Origin: Ophioceras dolichostomum
Lineage: Eukaryota; Ascomycota; Sordariomycetes; Magnaporthales; Ophioceraceae
Length of the DNA stretch: 64,000 bases
NCBI GenBank assembly: GCA_003049485.1
Contig: PYST01000129.1
Location: 35,706-99,705 of the forward strand
Direction: 5' to 3'
The first letter of the stretch is position 1. Each line of letters starts with the position of its first letter. Below, piece by piece: positions 46,111 to 57,500 of this stretch. The notes beneath the pieces were generated by a model. That model was not told the DNA's origin, searched no databases, and saw only the letters and a list, made by a program, of their open reading frames with translations. Made by a program: the position numbers and the translations under genes.

Positions 46111-47543
46111 ATGGCCTCGCCGACGTCATCGCCGTTCACCATGAAGTGGGGCATCATGGCCACTGGTTGGATCGCCGAAAGTAAGTCGTGTCACTCAGAA
46201 CTAGGGGCAACCTTCACGAGGCAGACATCATCGACCGGGTTTGTTGAAGATTAAGTGCTAACGTGGGAATGAATTCCCAACTCGGCTCGGACAGCTCTGG
46301 TGAAGGATATTCTCACCGACCCGGCCACACGAGACGTGCACGACGTGCGGCACGAGGTCGTAGCCGTGGCCTCGTCCAGCTCCAAGCAGAAGGCGGCCGA
46401 CTTCCTGGCAAAAGTGGAGTGTCCGGGAAGCCCGCGCACGTACGGGTCCTACGCCGAGCTCGTGGCGGACGACGGCGTGGACATCATCTATGTGGCCACG
46501 CCACACAGCCACCACTTCCAGAACACGATGCTGGCGCTCGAGGCTGGCAAGCACGTGCTGTGCGAGAAGGCATTCACGGTCAATGCGGCCCAGGCCCGGA
46601 AGCTGGTGGAGACGGCACGGGCAAAGAAGCTGTTCCTCATGGAGGCCGTCTGGACCCGGTACTTCCCGCTCAGCATCAAGGTCCGGGAGCTGGTCAAGTC
46701 CGGCACCATCGGCACTGTTCGCCGAGTGATGGGTAAGCAAAGCCTTGTCTGCCTCTTCTTCTTCTACGCTTTTCTACTCGTTCTTCTTAAATCCTTCTAA
46801 CTGATATCGGAACTGAAAAAAAAGCCGACCTGTCCGTCAACAACGACAGGGCGGACGGCTCCCTCACCTTCGCCGACAGCCACCGCATGGTCAACCCGGA
46901 CCTGGCGGGCGGGGCGCTGCTCGACCTCGGCATCTACTCGCTGACCTGGCTGTTCCAGGTGCTGTACCACCTGCAGCCGGAGGAAGGCGAGGACAAGGAG
47001 GCGCCCAAGGTGCTCGCCGCGGTGGACAAGTACAGCACGGGCACGGACGAGTCGACCAGCATGCTGCTCAGCTTCCCGAAGCACGGCAGCACGGGCATCG
47101 GGCTGACGTCGCTGCGCGTCGCGTCCGACGCGGACGGCCACTGGAGTGGCGGGCCCGCCATCCGCATCCAGGGCACGGCCGGGGAGATCCAGGTCGTGGG
47201 GCCGGCGTACAAGCCGTACCAGTACCGGGTCATCAGGCGGCGGCGGCCTGACGGCCAGGCAGCCGCGGCGAGCGAGGAGGGCAAGGTCGAGGTTGTCGAC
47301 TGCCCTTTCCCCAAGGACCCGGCCAGGGGCGGGTGGGGCCACGGCATGTACTGGGAGGCCGACGAGTGCGCCCGGTGCGTCCGCGACGGGAGGCTGGAGA
47401 GCGAGACGCTGCCGCTGTCCGAGAGCATCGTCATCATGGAGGTTATGGAGGAGGCCTTGAGACAGGGCGGCGTCGTCTACCCGGAGCTGATCACCAGTGA
47501 TGTGTATGACCCTCAGAGCCCTCTCAACACTGGCAAGGCATAG
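46111..47543 (+). CDS. Gfo/Idh/MocA-family dehydrogenase (D-xylose/dihydrodiol dehydrogenase-like)
   Basis: Three exons, 46111-46180, 46295-46732 and 46825-47543, encode 408 residues. Introns of 114 and 92 nt start GTAAGT and GTAAGC. Residues 12-21 (KWGIMATGWI) begin the NAD(P)-binding Rossmann fold. VDIIYVATPHSHHFQN and HVLCEKAFTVN (catalytic-region Lys115) are Gfo/Idh/MocA signatures, and LMEAVWTRYFP with GGALLDLGIY matches the dimeric dihydrodiol dehydrogenase / fungal NADP-dependent D-xylose 1-dehydrogenase branch (Trichoderma Xyd1). It would oxidise aldopyranoses to lactones in the cytosol. The C-terminus YPELITSDVYD is typical. Two insertions are charged and low in complexity (EEGEDKEA and the RRRRPDGQAAAASEEG loop). 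The first 70-nt exon is defined by frame and the GWIAE motif. Substrate preference is inferred. Confidence 0.93.
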
Positions 47544-48885
47544 GTGAGTCTACCTAGAGGTAGGTACCTGGTAGGGAGACAGAGTTGAATACGAATCTAG
47601 AGGGGTTGTAGTCGAATCTATGGTGGTTCAAAAGTCCCGATCTTCCGTTTCGCATAGGTGAGGTACGATAGGCAGTCTCTGAAAGGCTGTCATGTCATGT
47701 TGGGTCCGTACCAGGTTGGCAGTGATTGTGATTTGTCCAGCCCGCTATCGTTTCGGCGCGTGCATGAAAAGTAAACCAGAACCTCGGAGAGAAAGCTGAG
47801 CAGAGTTTGATGTGCACGCCATCCGAGCCGAGTCAGACAACCTTTCCTGCATCGCGCACACACACTTTCAGAGTTGCGTCTGGGTGGTGACTTCCGTTCC
47901 AGAGCCGCGACCAGTGCACAGAAGTGCACTGATATTCTGACATTCCCAGCCCGATGTTCTGATGTGTATAGTTCAGGTGTGGTGGTTTCCTGTTTGGAAT
48001 TTGTGCCCGCCGATACTTCGTATTCTGTCACCATCCTGGTATGCGGTTGGCCAGGCCTTTTTCTTATTTGTCTTTCGCAACGGGTTCAGGGGTTGAGAGT
48101 CGCGCCTCCCCAGCGGTGGTGACAACGCAAACAACCCTACCACCTGAAGCGCTTCTGATTAGCCTCAACTTAAATGTGCCACAACGTTCGTGTTGTACCG
48201 CTGGAGCGGTCTGGAACGACCTCAAAGTGTAGACGGACGGCAGAAATTGGATTTTTCAGTCCGACCGATCCATCCATCTTGTATTTTCTTTTCTAATCAA
48301 CCCTCGATTTGGTTGCAGCTTGTTTCTCCCGCCCAGAATGTAGGTTATGTACCTCGAACAACCGAAAGGAAAATTGCTCTAACACGCAGACGTACCTCCC
48401 AAAGTGGGGTGATAATCCCACCCCTCCCCAGTTCTGTCTCTTGTCTCTGTCTCACATTGTCCAAAATTCTGTTTCTTTCCGAACTCGAGCAATAAGAAAC
48501 TTGAACCCTAAGATAGGTAGGCAGGTAATGTTCATGTTTGACTTGTCTGTACGAGAAGACCGCTGTCGGACTTATCGGTCGAACAACGAATTGGCCGCCT
48601 CGAATACAGTGTAAAACCCAGGAGAGGGAATCGGTGAAGTCGGGCGCTGGTACCCTTCTCCGCCGGTCTGCCTGGTCCGCACGTCCTTCATTCATGTCTG
48701 CCGCTGTCTCCCCCCAGCCGTTCGTCTCTCTTTTTTCTACAAACCTGTTCGGAGATCAGGCTCGGGACGCTGCCATTTCTCCATGCCGTGCCGATCTCCC
48801 CGCGAGAATGCTTAAATCTCTATTCTGGGAACCCAATCGCAACCAGAATTTGAAATCAGAATCGGCAGAATCAAACAAAACCAGA

Positions 48886-49020
48886 AAAGGAGGAAAGAGG
48901 AAAGGAGGAAAGAGGAAAGGAGGAAAGGGGAAAGCAGGAAAGGGGAAAGCAGGAAAGGGGAAAGCAGGAAAGAGGAAAGGAGGAAAGAGGAAAGGAGGAA
49001 AGAGGAAAGGAGGAAAGAGT
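48886..49020. repeat. 15-bp purine-rich minisatellite, nine copies
   Basis: Nine tandem copies of AAAGGAGGAAAGAGG and close variants, aligned without gaps. Copies 1-2 and 7-8 are identical. Copies 4-6 carry AAAGCAGG in place of AAAGGAGG, and copies 3-5 end GGGG. Apart from single C residues in copies 4-6 and the last base, the strand is all purine. Because the unit is a multiple of three, frames stay open and produce repetitive Lys/Gly or Phe/Pro ORFs that are not genes. Confidence 0.97.
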
Positions 49021-50109
49021 GACAGGAGCAAGGCTCGATGGTCGAGAAACAGAAAAGACAGAAGAGATCGAAGGTACGAAAGTACGCCTCGTGCAAGCTT
49101 GAACAGATCGTTTATAGTCTTCCCCCGCTAGTTCCCCTCGGCCACCTCATCATGCTTGTTTTGTTCTATCACTAACAAAGGTCCAGCCTGGTCTAGTCCA
49201 GTCCCACCGTCCAAGGTCCCCTTGCTCACCGGCTGGCCAGGGCTACGTAACCGGCAAAGTCCCACAGCGTTGACCGGTCGAAAGGGACCAGACTTGCCTG
49301 GCTGACCTCATTCATCAGGAGACATCAGGGGACCTGACCTTCTTTTGCCGCCCCACTGTTCGCTCCCGGTTTCCACAGCCGAGGCCGCGGCCGCGGCGGT
49401 TTCGCAATCAAAAAAATCGGGTATCGCAGAAGATCTCAACGAGATCTGGCGGGGAGAATTTTTGTGAACAAGAGATGTTGCTGTGAGATTTTGAACTACC
49501 GAACCAAGCGAGGGGACCCGCAGCGCTCTTATCGACCCACACACCGGGTTCGTTCGAATTTAGGAATTGGATGGAGGGGGTGGTGGCATCAATTCCATGG
49601 GAGAACGACCCAGACCAACTGAGACCAACCAACATTGATGAACCCTCACGATTCACCCTTCGATGCATGCCTGACCACGGGATAGGACGAACGAAGAGCG
49701 CGATTGGCGACTCAAATAACAAAGACTAAAGCAATTGTTCTCGAAGGAGAGTTCACGTTCTTTCATTTTTTATATTCCTGGGGGTTTAGGCCACTTAGCC
49801 TTGGCCTTAAAAACTATAACCATAACCGGAACCGGAACGATTAGGCTGTGCTAGGCCGTGCTAGGCCTAGGGGTTATTAGCTCAGAAGGCCGGGCAAGTG
49901 GGCGCATGACGACAGCGAGCTTCGATCCGTGTCCTCTTCACCACCACCACTATCAACAACTCGGCGGCGGACGCGGATAGACGGGAGGTTGCCCCAACTT
50001 CAAGGGGGGGGGGGTATTATTCCAGTTCAGGAGCCACCACCACCCCACCGTCACCCCTAGCACGACTACAACTGCCCTATACGGCAGAAGCTACTGTGGA
50101 ACTCCCCCA

Positions 50110-50130
50110 CTACCTACCTACCTACCTACC
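50110..50130. repeat. (CTAC)n tetranucleotide microsatellite
   Basis: Five CTAC units about 90 nt upstream of the Trm9 start, within its probable leader. Confidence 0.9.
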
Positions 50131-50221
50131 CCTAGCGAGGACGACGCTTCCCGCGGCGACTCGGGTCTCGGCACTCCGAGAGTATACGTCCTGGTGGAGG
50201 ATTGAGGGGGTGGCGACAATA

Positions 50222-50274
50222 ATGATGACTGGCGACGACGACAGCTCTGCCGGCTCTGCCGGCTCTGCCAGCGG

Positions 50275-50305
<31 letters not shown>

Positions 50306-51283
50306 GAGGCAGAGGCGTACGAGGCAGAGCACGTGCACGCCGTGTACGAGTCCATCGCGCCACACTTCTCCGCGACGCGTCACAAGCCCTGGCCGCTGGT
50401 GTCGGAATTCCTGGCCTCGCAGCCGCCCGGGTCCGTCGGTCTAGACGTGGGCTGCGGCAACGGCAAGTACCTGTCCTGCCGCGACGACACCGAGGGCGGC
50501 AGCGACGTTGTGCTGATGGGCTGCGACAGGAGCGCGGCGCTCGTGGCGCTAGCTCGGAAGCACGTCTCTAGCAGTCCCGGCGCCGCCCCGGCAGGGACAA
50601 AAGCTGAAGCAGAAGCTGAAGCAGAGGCCGGCAGTGGGCAGGTACAAACTGGGAGAGAAGTCCTCGTCGCCGACTCTTTAAGTCTGCCGTTCCGACTGGG
50701 CGCCGCCGACTTCGCCATCTCGGTCGCGGTGGTGCACCACCTGTCGACGCGCCAGCGCCGCGTCGACGCCGTCGCGGAGCTGCTGCGCTGCGTCCGGCGC
50801 AGAGGCGGGACAGTACTCCTGTACGTCTGGGCACTCGAGCAGGCGTCCAGCCGGAGAGGCTGGGACGACGGCGCGGACCAGGATCAGCTTGTGCCTTGGG
50901 TCATGAAGGGCGAGCAGGGGAGGGAGAAGAGGAAGCTAAAGCAGAAGCAGCAGGCAAGAAGGAAGATGCTACAAGGACAACAACAGCAGCAGCAGCAGCA
51001 GAACGACGGAGATGATGAGAAGAGCAGTCGAAGAAGGCCAGATCTAGATCTAGAGCTGAGAGAAGAGGATGAAGCTGATGGAGAAAACAGCCCCGCTGAT
51101 GGCGCCGATGGCAGTAAAAGCAGCCAACCTCCCGCCGACAAGACATTCCATAGGTTTTACCATCTCTATAGGAGGGGAGAACTGGAGGAGGACATCGTTG
51201 CGGCGGGCGGGAAGGTGCTGCGCAGCGGTTACGAGAGAGATAACTGGTGGGCTGTGGCTGAAAATGTTTTATCAGAAGCCTAG
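50222..51283 (+). CDS. TRM9: tRNA wobble-uridine carboxymethyl methyltransferase Trm9
   Basis: A single exon of 353 codons from the first in-frame ATG at 50222. EHVHAVYESIAPHFSATRHKPWP at about 36-58 and LDVGCGNGKYL at 74-84 (SAM-binding motif I) are characteristic of Trm9/ALKBH8-type methyltransferases. VLVADSLSLPFR, the AVVHHLST box and GGTVLLYVWALEQ complete the Rossmann methyltransferase. The C-terminus YHLYRRGELEEDI...GYERDNWWAV is the Trm9-specific end. In yeast, Trm9 with Trm112 makes mcm5U and mcm5s2U at tRNA position 34. Two low-complexity insertions are unusual: an EAEAEAEA run between motif I and the VLVADS strand, and a long charged segment with a run of eight Gln (CAG/CAA codons near 50,980-51,001) before the C-terminal motif. 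The N-terminal 30 residues are Ala/Ser-rich. Confidence 0.95.
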
Positions 51284-52710
51284 GAGGCTGGTAGACCATC
51301 AACGCAGAGAAGAGGGAGGAGGGGGCTCGGCCCTAGCTAGGGGGATCATAGAAAGGGAAAGGCAAAGGCACGCCAAGAGAGCAAGGTGCCTGCTTAGGTA
51401 CCTTCCTCGGTAGATAAGAAAAGTGGTGATTTGAAGCTGACAATCATTACGACGGTCTACATACACAGTTCTATGTGACTGGCAAGGAAGTGTGTGCCTT
51501 TCTCTTTCTCTCCACGCCTAAGCCGCAAAAAGCCGCCACTAACTCCCCCCTTTTTTCTCTTTATTTTTTGTCTCTCCCACACCTTTCCACTCTCAACACC
51601 AACGCCGTGCGTAATATGAGACGAGGGGATGGAAGGAAAGAATAGCCATGATACAGAGAAGTCCTCCATCTGCCTGCCGGACTGTCTGCGAGTCTGCCCA
51701 TCGAGGAACCACCATTTGCCTCTCTAGCTCACAAGAAGGTGACCTCCTTTCCTGGGTACCAAGTCGGGTGCCGCGGCAAAAGAAAAAGGAAAGATGGGGG
51801 GTTGAGTGTGTGGGTGTGAGGACCGCGTGTTCGGACCAAGAAAGCTAAAAATCGGGATGTGGGAGAGCTTGAAAGGTACAGAAACGCATGAAATATCCAA
51901 GAAGAGGCCGAGAAAAACATATTTTTGTAAGGCTTTTTTTTCTTCGATGTTCCAAAACACGCCACCAGAGCACACACAGATAGATGATGATGATACTCTC
52001 GCAAAAGAAGAAACGCACACCCGGAGAGAGAGAGACAGAGAGAGATATTAGTATCCCAAGATTTCCGATCCTTCCCTTCACGAAACCTACCCCACGGAGC
52101 CCGTACCCTTTCTTCCCTCCTATTTTCTCCCCGGGATCCTAGACCAACAGAAAACAGGCATGATAAGAAAAACAAAGAGGGGGAGTTGAGTATTCGAACA
52201 TGGGCCAAAAAGGGGGAGGGGGAGACATGAAGAAAGTAGAGAGACGAAAACATTAGGGACTACAAGGAATAGAATCGTAGAGACGGACGTGAAGCAAGAA
52301 TCAAAAGGAAGAAGAAATAGACAGCAGACAAGAGCGCCACCAGCTTGGATGCATACGTGCAACTCCATCATGCCCCGTTGCTACCACGACGCCACCTTGT
52401 ACGTTGTAAAACAAGCGAGAAATTCGAGGGAAGAGTGAAGCAGAAAACAAATCAAAAGAAACAAAAAAACCAAGTAGAGATACTCCGCCGCCATATGTTC
52501 TGAAAGGGTTTTTTTTTCTTTTCCCCCAAGCCAGCCAGCCAGATGCAATCAGTCCGAGTCCCTTCCGCCAACAGCCTTGTAAAAAAAAAAAAAAACCAAT
52601 TGCCAATATGCCAGCCAAGAAGGTAGCCCATCCAGTCCCTTATTTTCCACCGCCACCGATGCCGATGTGCAAGGAACTCCGAGCACCATAACAGCAACAA
52701 ACCCTACACG
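51284..52710. other. Intergenic region between convergent Trm9 and Myb genes
   Basis: 1.4 kb of shared 3' flanks with long purine-rich plus-strand stretches (for example 52,140-52,330). No gene is recognised. Confidence 0.5.
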
Positions 52711-54525
52711 TTACCGGCCATCACCAGGCGGCGGCCTCCTCCGGCTCGACTCCCTGCCGCCAAGATCCGGACTCGCGCGCCTTTTAGCCACACCACCACC
52801 CCCAGGCGGTCCAGTAGAGCCAGGCCCAGACGGCTCGCCCATCATTCCGCCACCGCCACCGCCACCGCCGCCGCCGTACGGGGCGATGGCGGGCGGGAAC
52901 GGCCCTGGGCTGGCGGTCTGGCTGTGGACGGGGCTCGCGCTAGGGACGCCCGCCGAGTAGGCCGGGGTGCTGTACGGGCTGACGCCCGTGGTGAGCTCGA
53001 GCACGCCCGGCAGCGTCCCCGGCCGGCCCTGCGGTGGCGGCGGAAACGCGGTGTGTATCGGAGCCAGGCCTGGCCCAGGTCCTGGATGGCCATGGCCAGG
53101 CGGTGGTTGACCATAGGACTGTGGAGGCGGCGCGCCGTACATCATCATGTCGCTGGCTTCGTACTGGCTCATGGGCCGCGGGGGCCCGCCGCCGAGATCG
53201 CGCCGCGCCGCGGCGAGCGGTCGGCCCATCGGCGCCATGGGTGGCGGTCCTCCCATTCCGGGAGGCATTCCAGGAGGTGGGCCGCCGCCGCCCCGTCCAC
53301 CGTACCTGCCGCCGCCGACGTCGCGGGGGATGCTGCCTTGGGACTGGGAGTGGTGGTGGCCGCGCGAGGGCGAGCCGCGCTGGTGGGAGGCTTCGGGGTT
53401 TTGAGCCGTCAGGGAGAACGGGACCACGCCGGCGCGCCGGGCCATTTCTTGCTCGCCGAGCTGCCAGTGCATCGCTTCCGCTGCGCGCCAGGGCACCTGC
53501 ATTTCTTCGGCGACTTTGGCCCACATTTCGGGTTTGAATCTGCGCAATGTGTCGTCCGAGGCCGTGGGGAGGATCAGTACGATGGACTTTGAGACGACAG
53601 GAGGGAGAGTGGCTCAGGACTGGTTCAGGGTTTTCCTTAAGGCTAGGGGCAAAGGCAGAAGTCGCAGCAAAGGAACCCACCGCTCATATAGCCTCGCAAG
53701 CTTGTTTTTGCGCTCCTCGTCCCACTCGCTCCGCCTCTCGAGGTAGTTCTGGTAGTGCAAGCGGCAGCTTATGGCGCTGCGCCCCGGCAACCGTTTGGAT
53801 ATGTCCTCCCATTTCATCCCGCTTCCCCGGAGCTCGATGATTAGTGCATCCTCCTCGGGTGACCACTTGCTTTGCTTCTTGGCCGGGCTGTCCGCCGTGT
53901 GTGGTGGCATGGCTCTTGTCCCTCCCGGCGGTTGTGGCGGCGCCCCGGCGAGCCCTCCTGGCAGCAGCTGCGGCGCGGACCCGAAAATACCAGGCGGTGG
54001 AGGAGGAGGCGGTGGTGCAAATCCCGGCCCTGGTCCAGGAGGTCCAACCCCGGGTCCGGGTTCGGGTCCAGGCAGGAAGCCAGGCGCTAGTCTTGCTCCT
54101 CCCGGTCCTACAAACTGCGGCGGCAGTGGTTGAGGAGGCTGCGCGGGCCCAGGTGGTCCTCCTCCGGGTCCAACCCAGGCGCTGGAGGCGTAAGGGGATG
54201 TTATGGAGGTAGCTGACGGGGGAGTAGCGGCGGTGTAGGAGGCGAGCGGCAGGGGCGGCTGTCCACTGCTCGTCGGCGCTGGCGCTGGCGGAGTCGAAGT
54301 CGCAGCAGTGGCCGTCGGGGGAGGAGGAGGGAGGGAGGAGGATGTGGCTGGCTGCGGGGGAGACGCCGAGGACTCATTTGAGTCGGAGCTCTTCAGGAGC
54401 GAGGCGATATCCACGTTGACGGTGTCTCGCCTAGCTTTGCCTAGGAGCGGCAACCCTTTGTCATCGGCCCAGAGACCCTGCACCCCGCTTGATGCCAACG
54501 TGACGGCTGTGCGCGTTTGGCACAC
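52711..54525 (-). CDS. Two-repeat Myb/SANT DNA-binding protein, start not resolved
   Basis: Two exons are clear: the 5' exon ends at 53681 and the 3' exon runs 53539-52711, joined across a 141-nt intron (GTGGGT...GCAG, phase 2). The first Myb repeat reads SKWSPEEDALIIELRGSGMKW...GRSAISCRLHYQNYL. The second, split by the intron, reads EWDEERKNKLARLYERFKPEMWAKVAEEM...WRAAEAMHWQLGEQEMARR. The N-terminal part is Pro/Ala/Ser/Thr-rich after NVDIASLLKSSDS; the C-terminal 250 residues are Gly/Pro-rich and end RRRPPPGDGR. This Myb region is highly conserved across filamentous ascomycetes and implies a nuclear transcription factor; its targets are not known to me. The frame is open upstream to a GTG at 54525, but no in-frame ATG precedes NVDIAS, so at least one further 5' exon is missing. 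The exon probably begins at an AG acceptor near 54,430-54,480. Confidence 0.88.
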
Positions 54526-57500
54526 TTCTTTTTTTTTCTGGCTACGACAACAAGGTGATCCGGGTGTCTATGGTTTGGGAGGGCAGCTCAGACCAGTTCA
54601 AGGGTTGAAAGGGGAGGAAAGAGCGTTTGGCTGAGGGGGTTCGGCCGGCGTTGTGTTGTTGAATGAGATAGCCTGGTTCCGAAAATTTGTGCTGCCGTTG
54701 TTCTGTAGCCGACTTGTGGAACTCGAAGTCGCTTTCCCTTTCTTCTTTACGAGCTTGCGCCGTGCGTGTTGTGCGTCTCGACTTTCCTTCCCTCCTCTCA
54801 TAAGCAGCTCACCGCCCTTCTTTTTGCTCGTTAAAGAGTCCCAGGGAGAGCAGTCGAGCTGGTGGTATCAGTCACGGAGGGGAAGCAGAAGGTGCAGGGT
54901 AACGGAAGCCAAGGAGGGCAAGCTAGTCGGAGGCGGAAACTGGAGGGGCAGGTCTCTTAAAAAACGGAAGTAGCTGTACAAAGGTCGTCGGAGGACAGTC
55001 GCGGAAGGAAGAAGACAGAGGATGAATCAAGGGGTATCAGGGTATCGGGTCGTGACGATGTCGATAAGATACAGGAAAAACTGACGGGAAGGTTTGGGTC
55101 CGGAAGGAGAGGCGCTGGTAGTGGTTTTGAAGGCAGCCAGGAGAAGCATGTTCAACACCGGTCTAGGAATCGGGCCCAGCTAATAAACGCGAGTATATCA
55201 AGCTGGCCAGGTGAAGAGCCCCCGGGTTGTGGGCGTGGATGATGCCCAGCGCTGCAGATAGCGAGCAGCCAAGGCAAAGTAAGACACGCAGCTCAGTCCA
55301 GTCTGTTAAGGTTTGTCGACTCGAGAAGGCGGTCTTCCATCGTTGGTCATATCGTTTGTCCACCTTTACGTTTGCCTACCCTCTCTCATGTCGTCCGGGC
55401 AGGGGTCAAGGGAGAAGGGGAAAAGGGCGGCCAAGGTCGTCCAAGATGAGCTGAGGCGCGGAGGGGCGAGGTTGGGCTTGAACCGGAGAAGAAGCAAGCA
55501 CAGAGGAAGCCGAGCTCGACGAATGGGGAGCATCCGCAGCCCGAAGGAGAGACCGAAAAACGCGGCGAGGCGTCCGGCGGGTTAGGTACCTAGTAGGTGG
55601 TGGAGATGGGAGGAGGAGACGATGGTCGTGGTCGTGGTAGTGGTGATGGTGGGTGGCTAACATGCAGAAGAGGTGATTTTTCTTTCCCCCCTCGTCTTCC
55701 CCCCTCCCTTACGATAGACAGTTATTACCAACCAGCGTCGTCTGGTGGGGGACAAGCATAAGGGTCTAGACGCAAGGGCTCGAGGGGCACGAGATGGGCT
55801 GCCGAGAAGCAAAAAGCAAAAGACAGAAAGGGAAGAGAGAACGGGACACCAAAGGACGCTAAACTGACAGAAGTATTCGAGGAGATACTAGACAGGGAGG
55901 GAGGGGTGCGAGAAAAAAAAAGTAGGTGTGCACGAGGGTGAGTTACTTGTCCAGTCCGGTACGGGAACAAGTACAGGTAAAGTGTGGAGTCAGACAGCGA
56001 GGAGGAGGAGGAGGAGGAGTCGAAAGTAGGAGGGAGGAGACAAGACGCTGGCTGGTGGGTGGTGAGGTGGTGCAGTGGTCCAAGGTATATGTGAATAGCT
56101 CCGGCAATAACAAGAGACTCTTGTCAAGGCCAGCTGGACAGGACAGGGAGACCCCTATAACACGTCGAACCCATGACTTTAGAAACGATGGGCACCTGTC
56201 ACCAATGGGGAGGATCTTCTGCATCTTGGAATCGACTCCGGCTGAGTGCCTAGAAAATACGGAAGTACGTGCCAGGACAATCCCCCATCGCTTTTCTAGC
56301 AAGCAGGTAGACCGGCAGGCAGTCAGTCAACCACCTCAAGTAATGAGTCTCAGTCCAGGCCAGTCTTTCTGGTTTTGGATCTCGTTTGAGCGACCCTTTA
56401 TGCCTGGCGTGGCTACAGGTATTGCCGGCCGATTTTGACGATGCCATCAACGGACGAAGTAGTATTGAGGAGCAGAGGAGGAAAAGTCCAGATGTATAGA
56501 TCTGTATCTTGTCTGTGGTTTCCACTGTACTGTGGTGCCCGTCTTGCCTCGCCAATGTTTGGCGCGGCGGATCGAGACGGCAAGCAAGCGGGCGGGATGG
56601 ATGGAAGGATGGATGGACGGACGGCCGAGGGAAAGAAACGACAGCCCAGACCCAGAACGCAAAGTTGGGAAAGAGCAAGGGTGAAAACGGGGCCCGGTTT
56701 ACTCAACTCACACCCCTCTTGCTTTGCCCTGCCTGCCGAGTGTTCCTTCCCCAAACCCCTGGTCCCTGGTCCCTAGTCGTCCCTGGCTCCTGCCTAGTCC
56801 TCCCCATCCATGTCATGCTTGGTTTGCTAGCTTGCTTGCTTGGCTGAGGTTGCTTTTCGGTCTCGCGTTCGTTTTTCTCCCCATGTTCATGGTTCATAAA
56901 AGATGTCCTTACTGTGTATCTACCTAAGGTAGGTACCTATAATTCTTCGTTCACCAGATTGCCATCGAGCCCGGCTCGAGCAGTGACGCATCTAGGTGTA
57001 TGCAACGTACCCGAAGTAGCTAAGACCTGAAGGTACACCTGGGTAAGGTTGTCGGGAATGTTTTGTGCTCGCCCCGCTGGTGAGCTGCAACAACGACTGC
57101 AACTGAAAACTGCAGATGGCGGACTTTAAGTGCTGATCTCTGACGGGGTTGGCCCCTGGAGGTGAGGGATGCTGAACAGCTTGTTGGCAGGCACGCTGGC
57201 CACGCATTCAATGCATGATGAGCTTGGTCTGCTTGGGTTACCTGCTAGAGCGGCACTTGTTATGAGTTCATGTTCTCATGGTTGCGTCAAACCAGCAAAA
57301 GAAGCAAGGTGAGAAAGAGCTCTAGTTGCCGCAGGTGGTACTCGTGAGTGGGTTCAGGTGCAAAGCTGGAGAATTAGTTCATTTTGGGCGCAGTAGTGAG
57401 GCATTGGGGCATGCATTCTGCATGTACGTTCGCTATTTAACAGTAGCGTGGTGTGGTGTAGGAGCACCTGGCTCCGCTGGTTTTCTCTTCCCCATTTGAT

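Larger units (their letters stand above)
47544..50221. other. Intergenic region with minisatellite
   Basis: About 2.7 kb without a recognised gene. It contains a 15-bp minisatellite (48,886-49,020), a TAGGTACCTG copy near 47,560, short GGCTGTGCTA/GGCCGTGCTA repeats near 49,845-49,862 and a CTAC tetranucleotide run just before the Trm9 gene. Confidence 0.55.

Noticed and set aside
48538..49131. 197-codon frame with Lys/Gly repeats
   Set aside because: It exists only because the 15-bp minisatellite keeps frames open; no conserved flanking sequence.
49868..49935. tRNA-like arrangement: TTAGCTCAGAAGG (box A) and CTTCGATCC (box B)
   Set aside because: Spacing is suitable, but I could not form an acceptor stem or T stem, so it is at best a chance match or a dead tRNA fragment.
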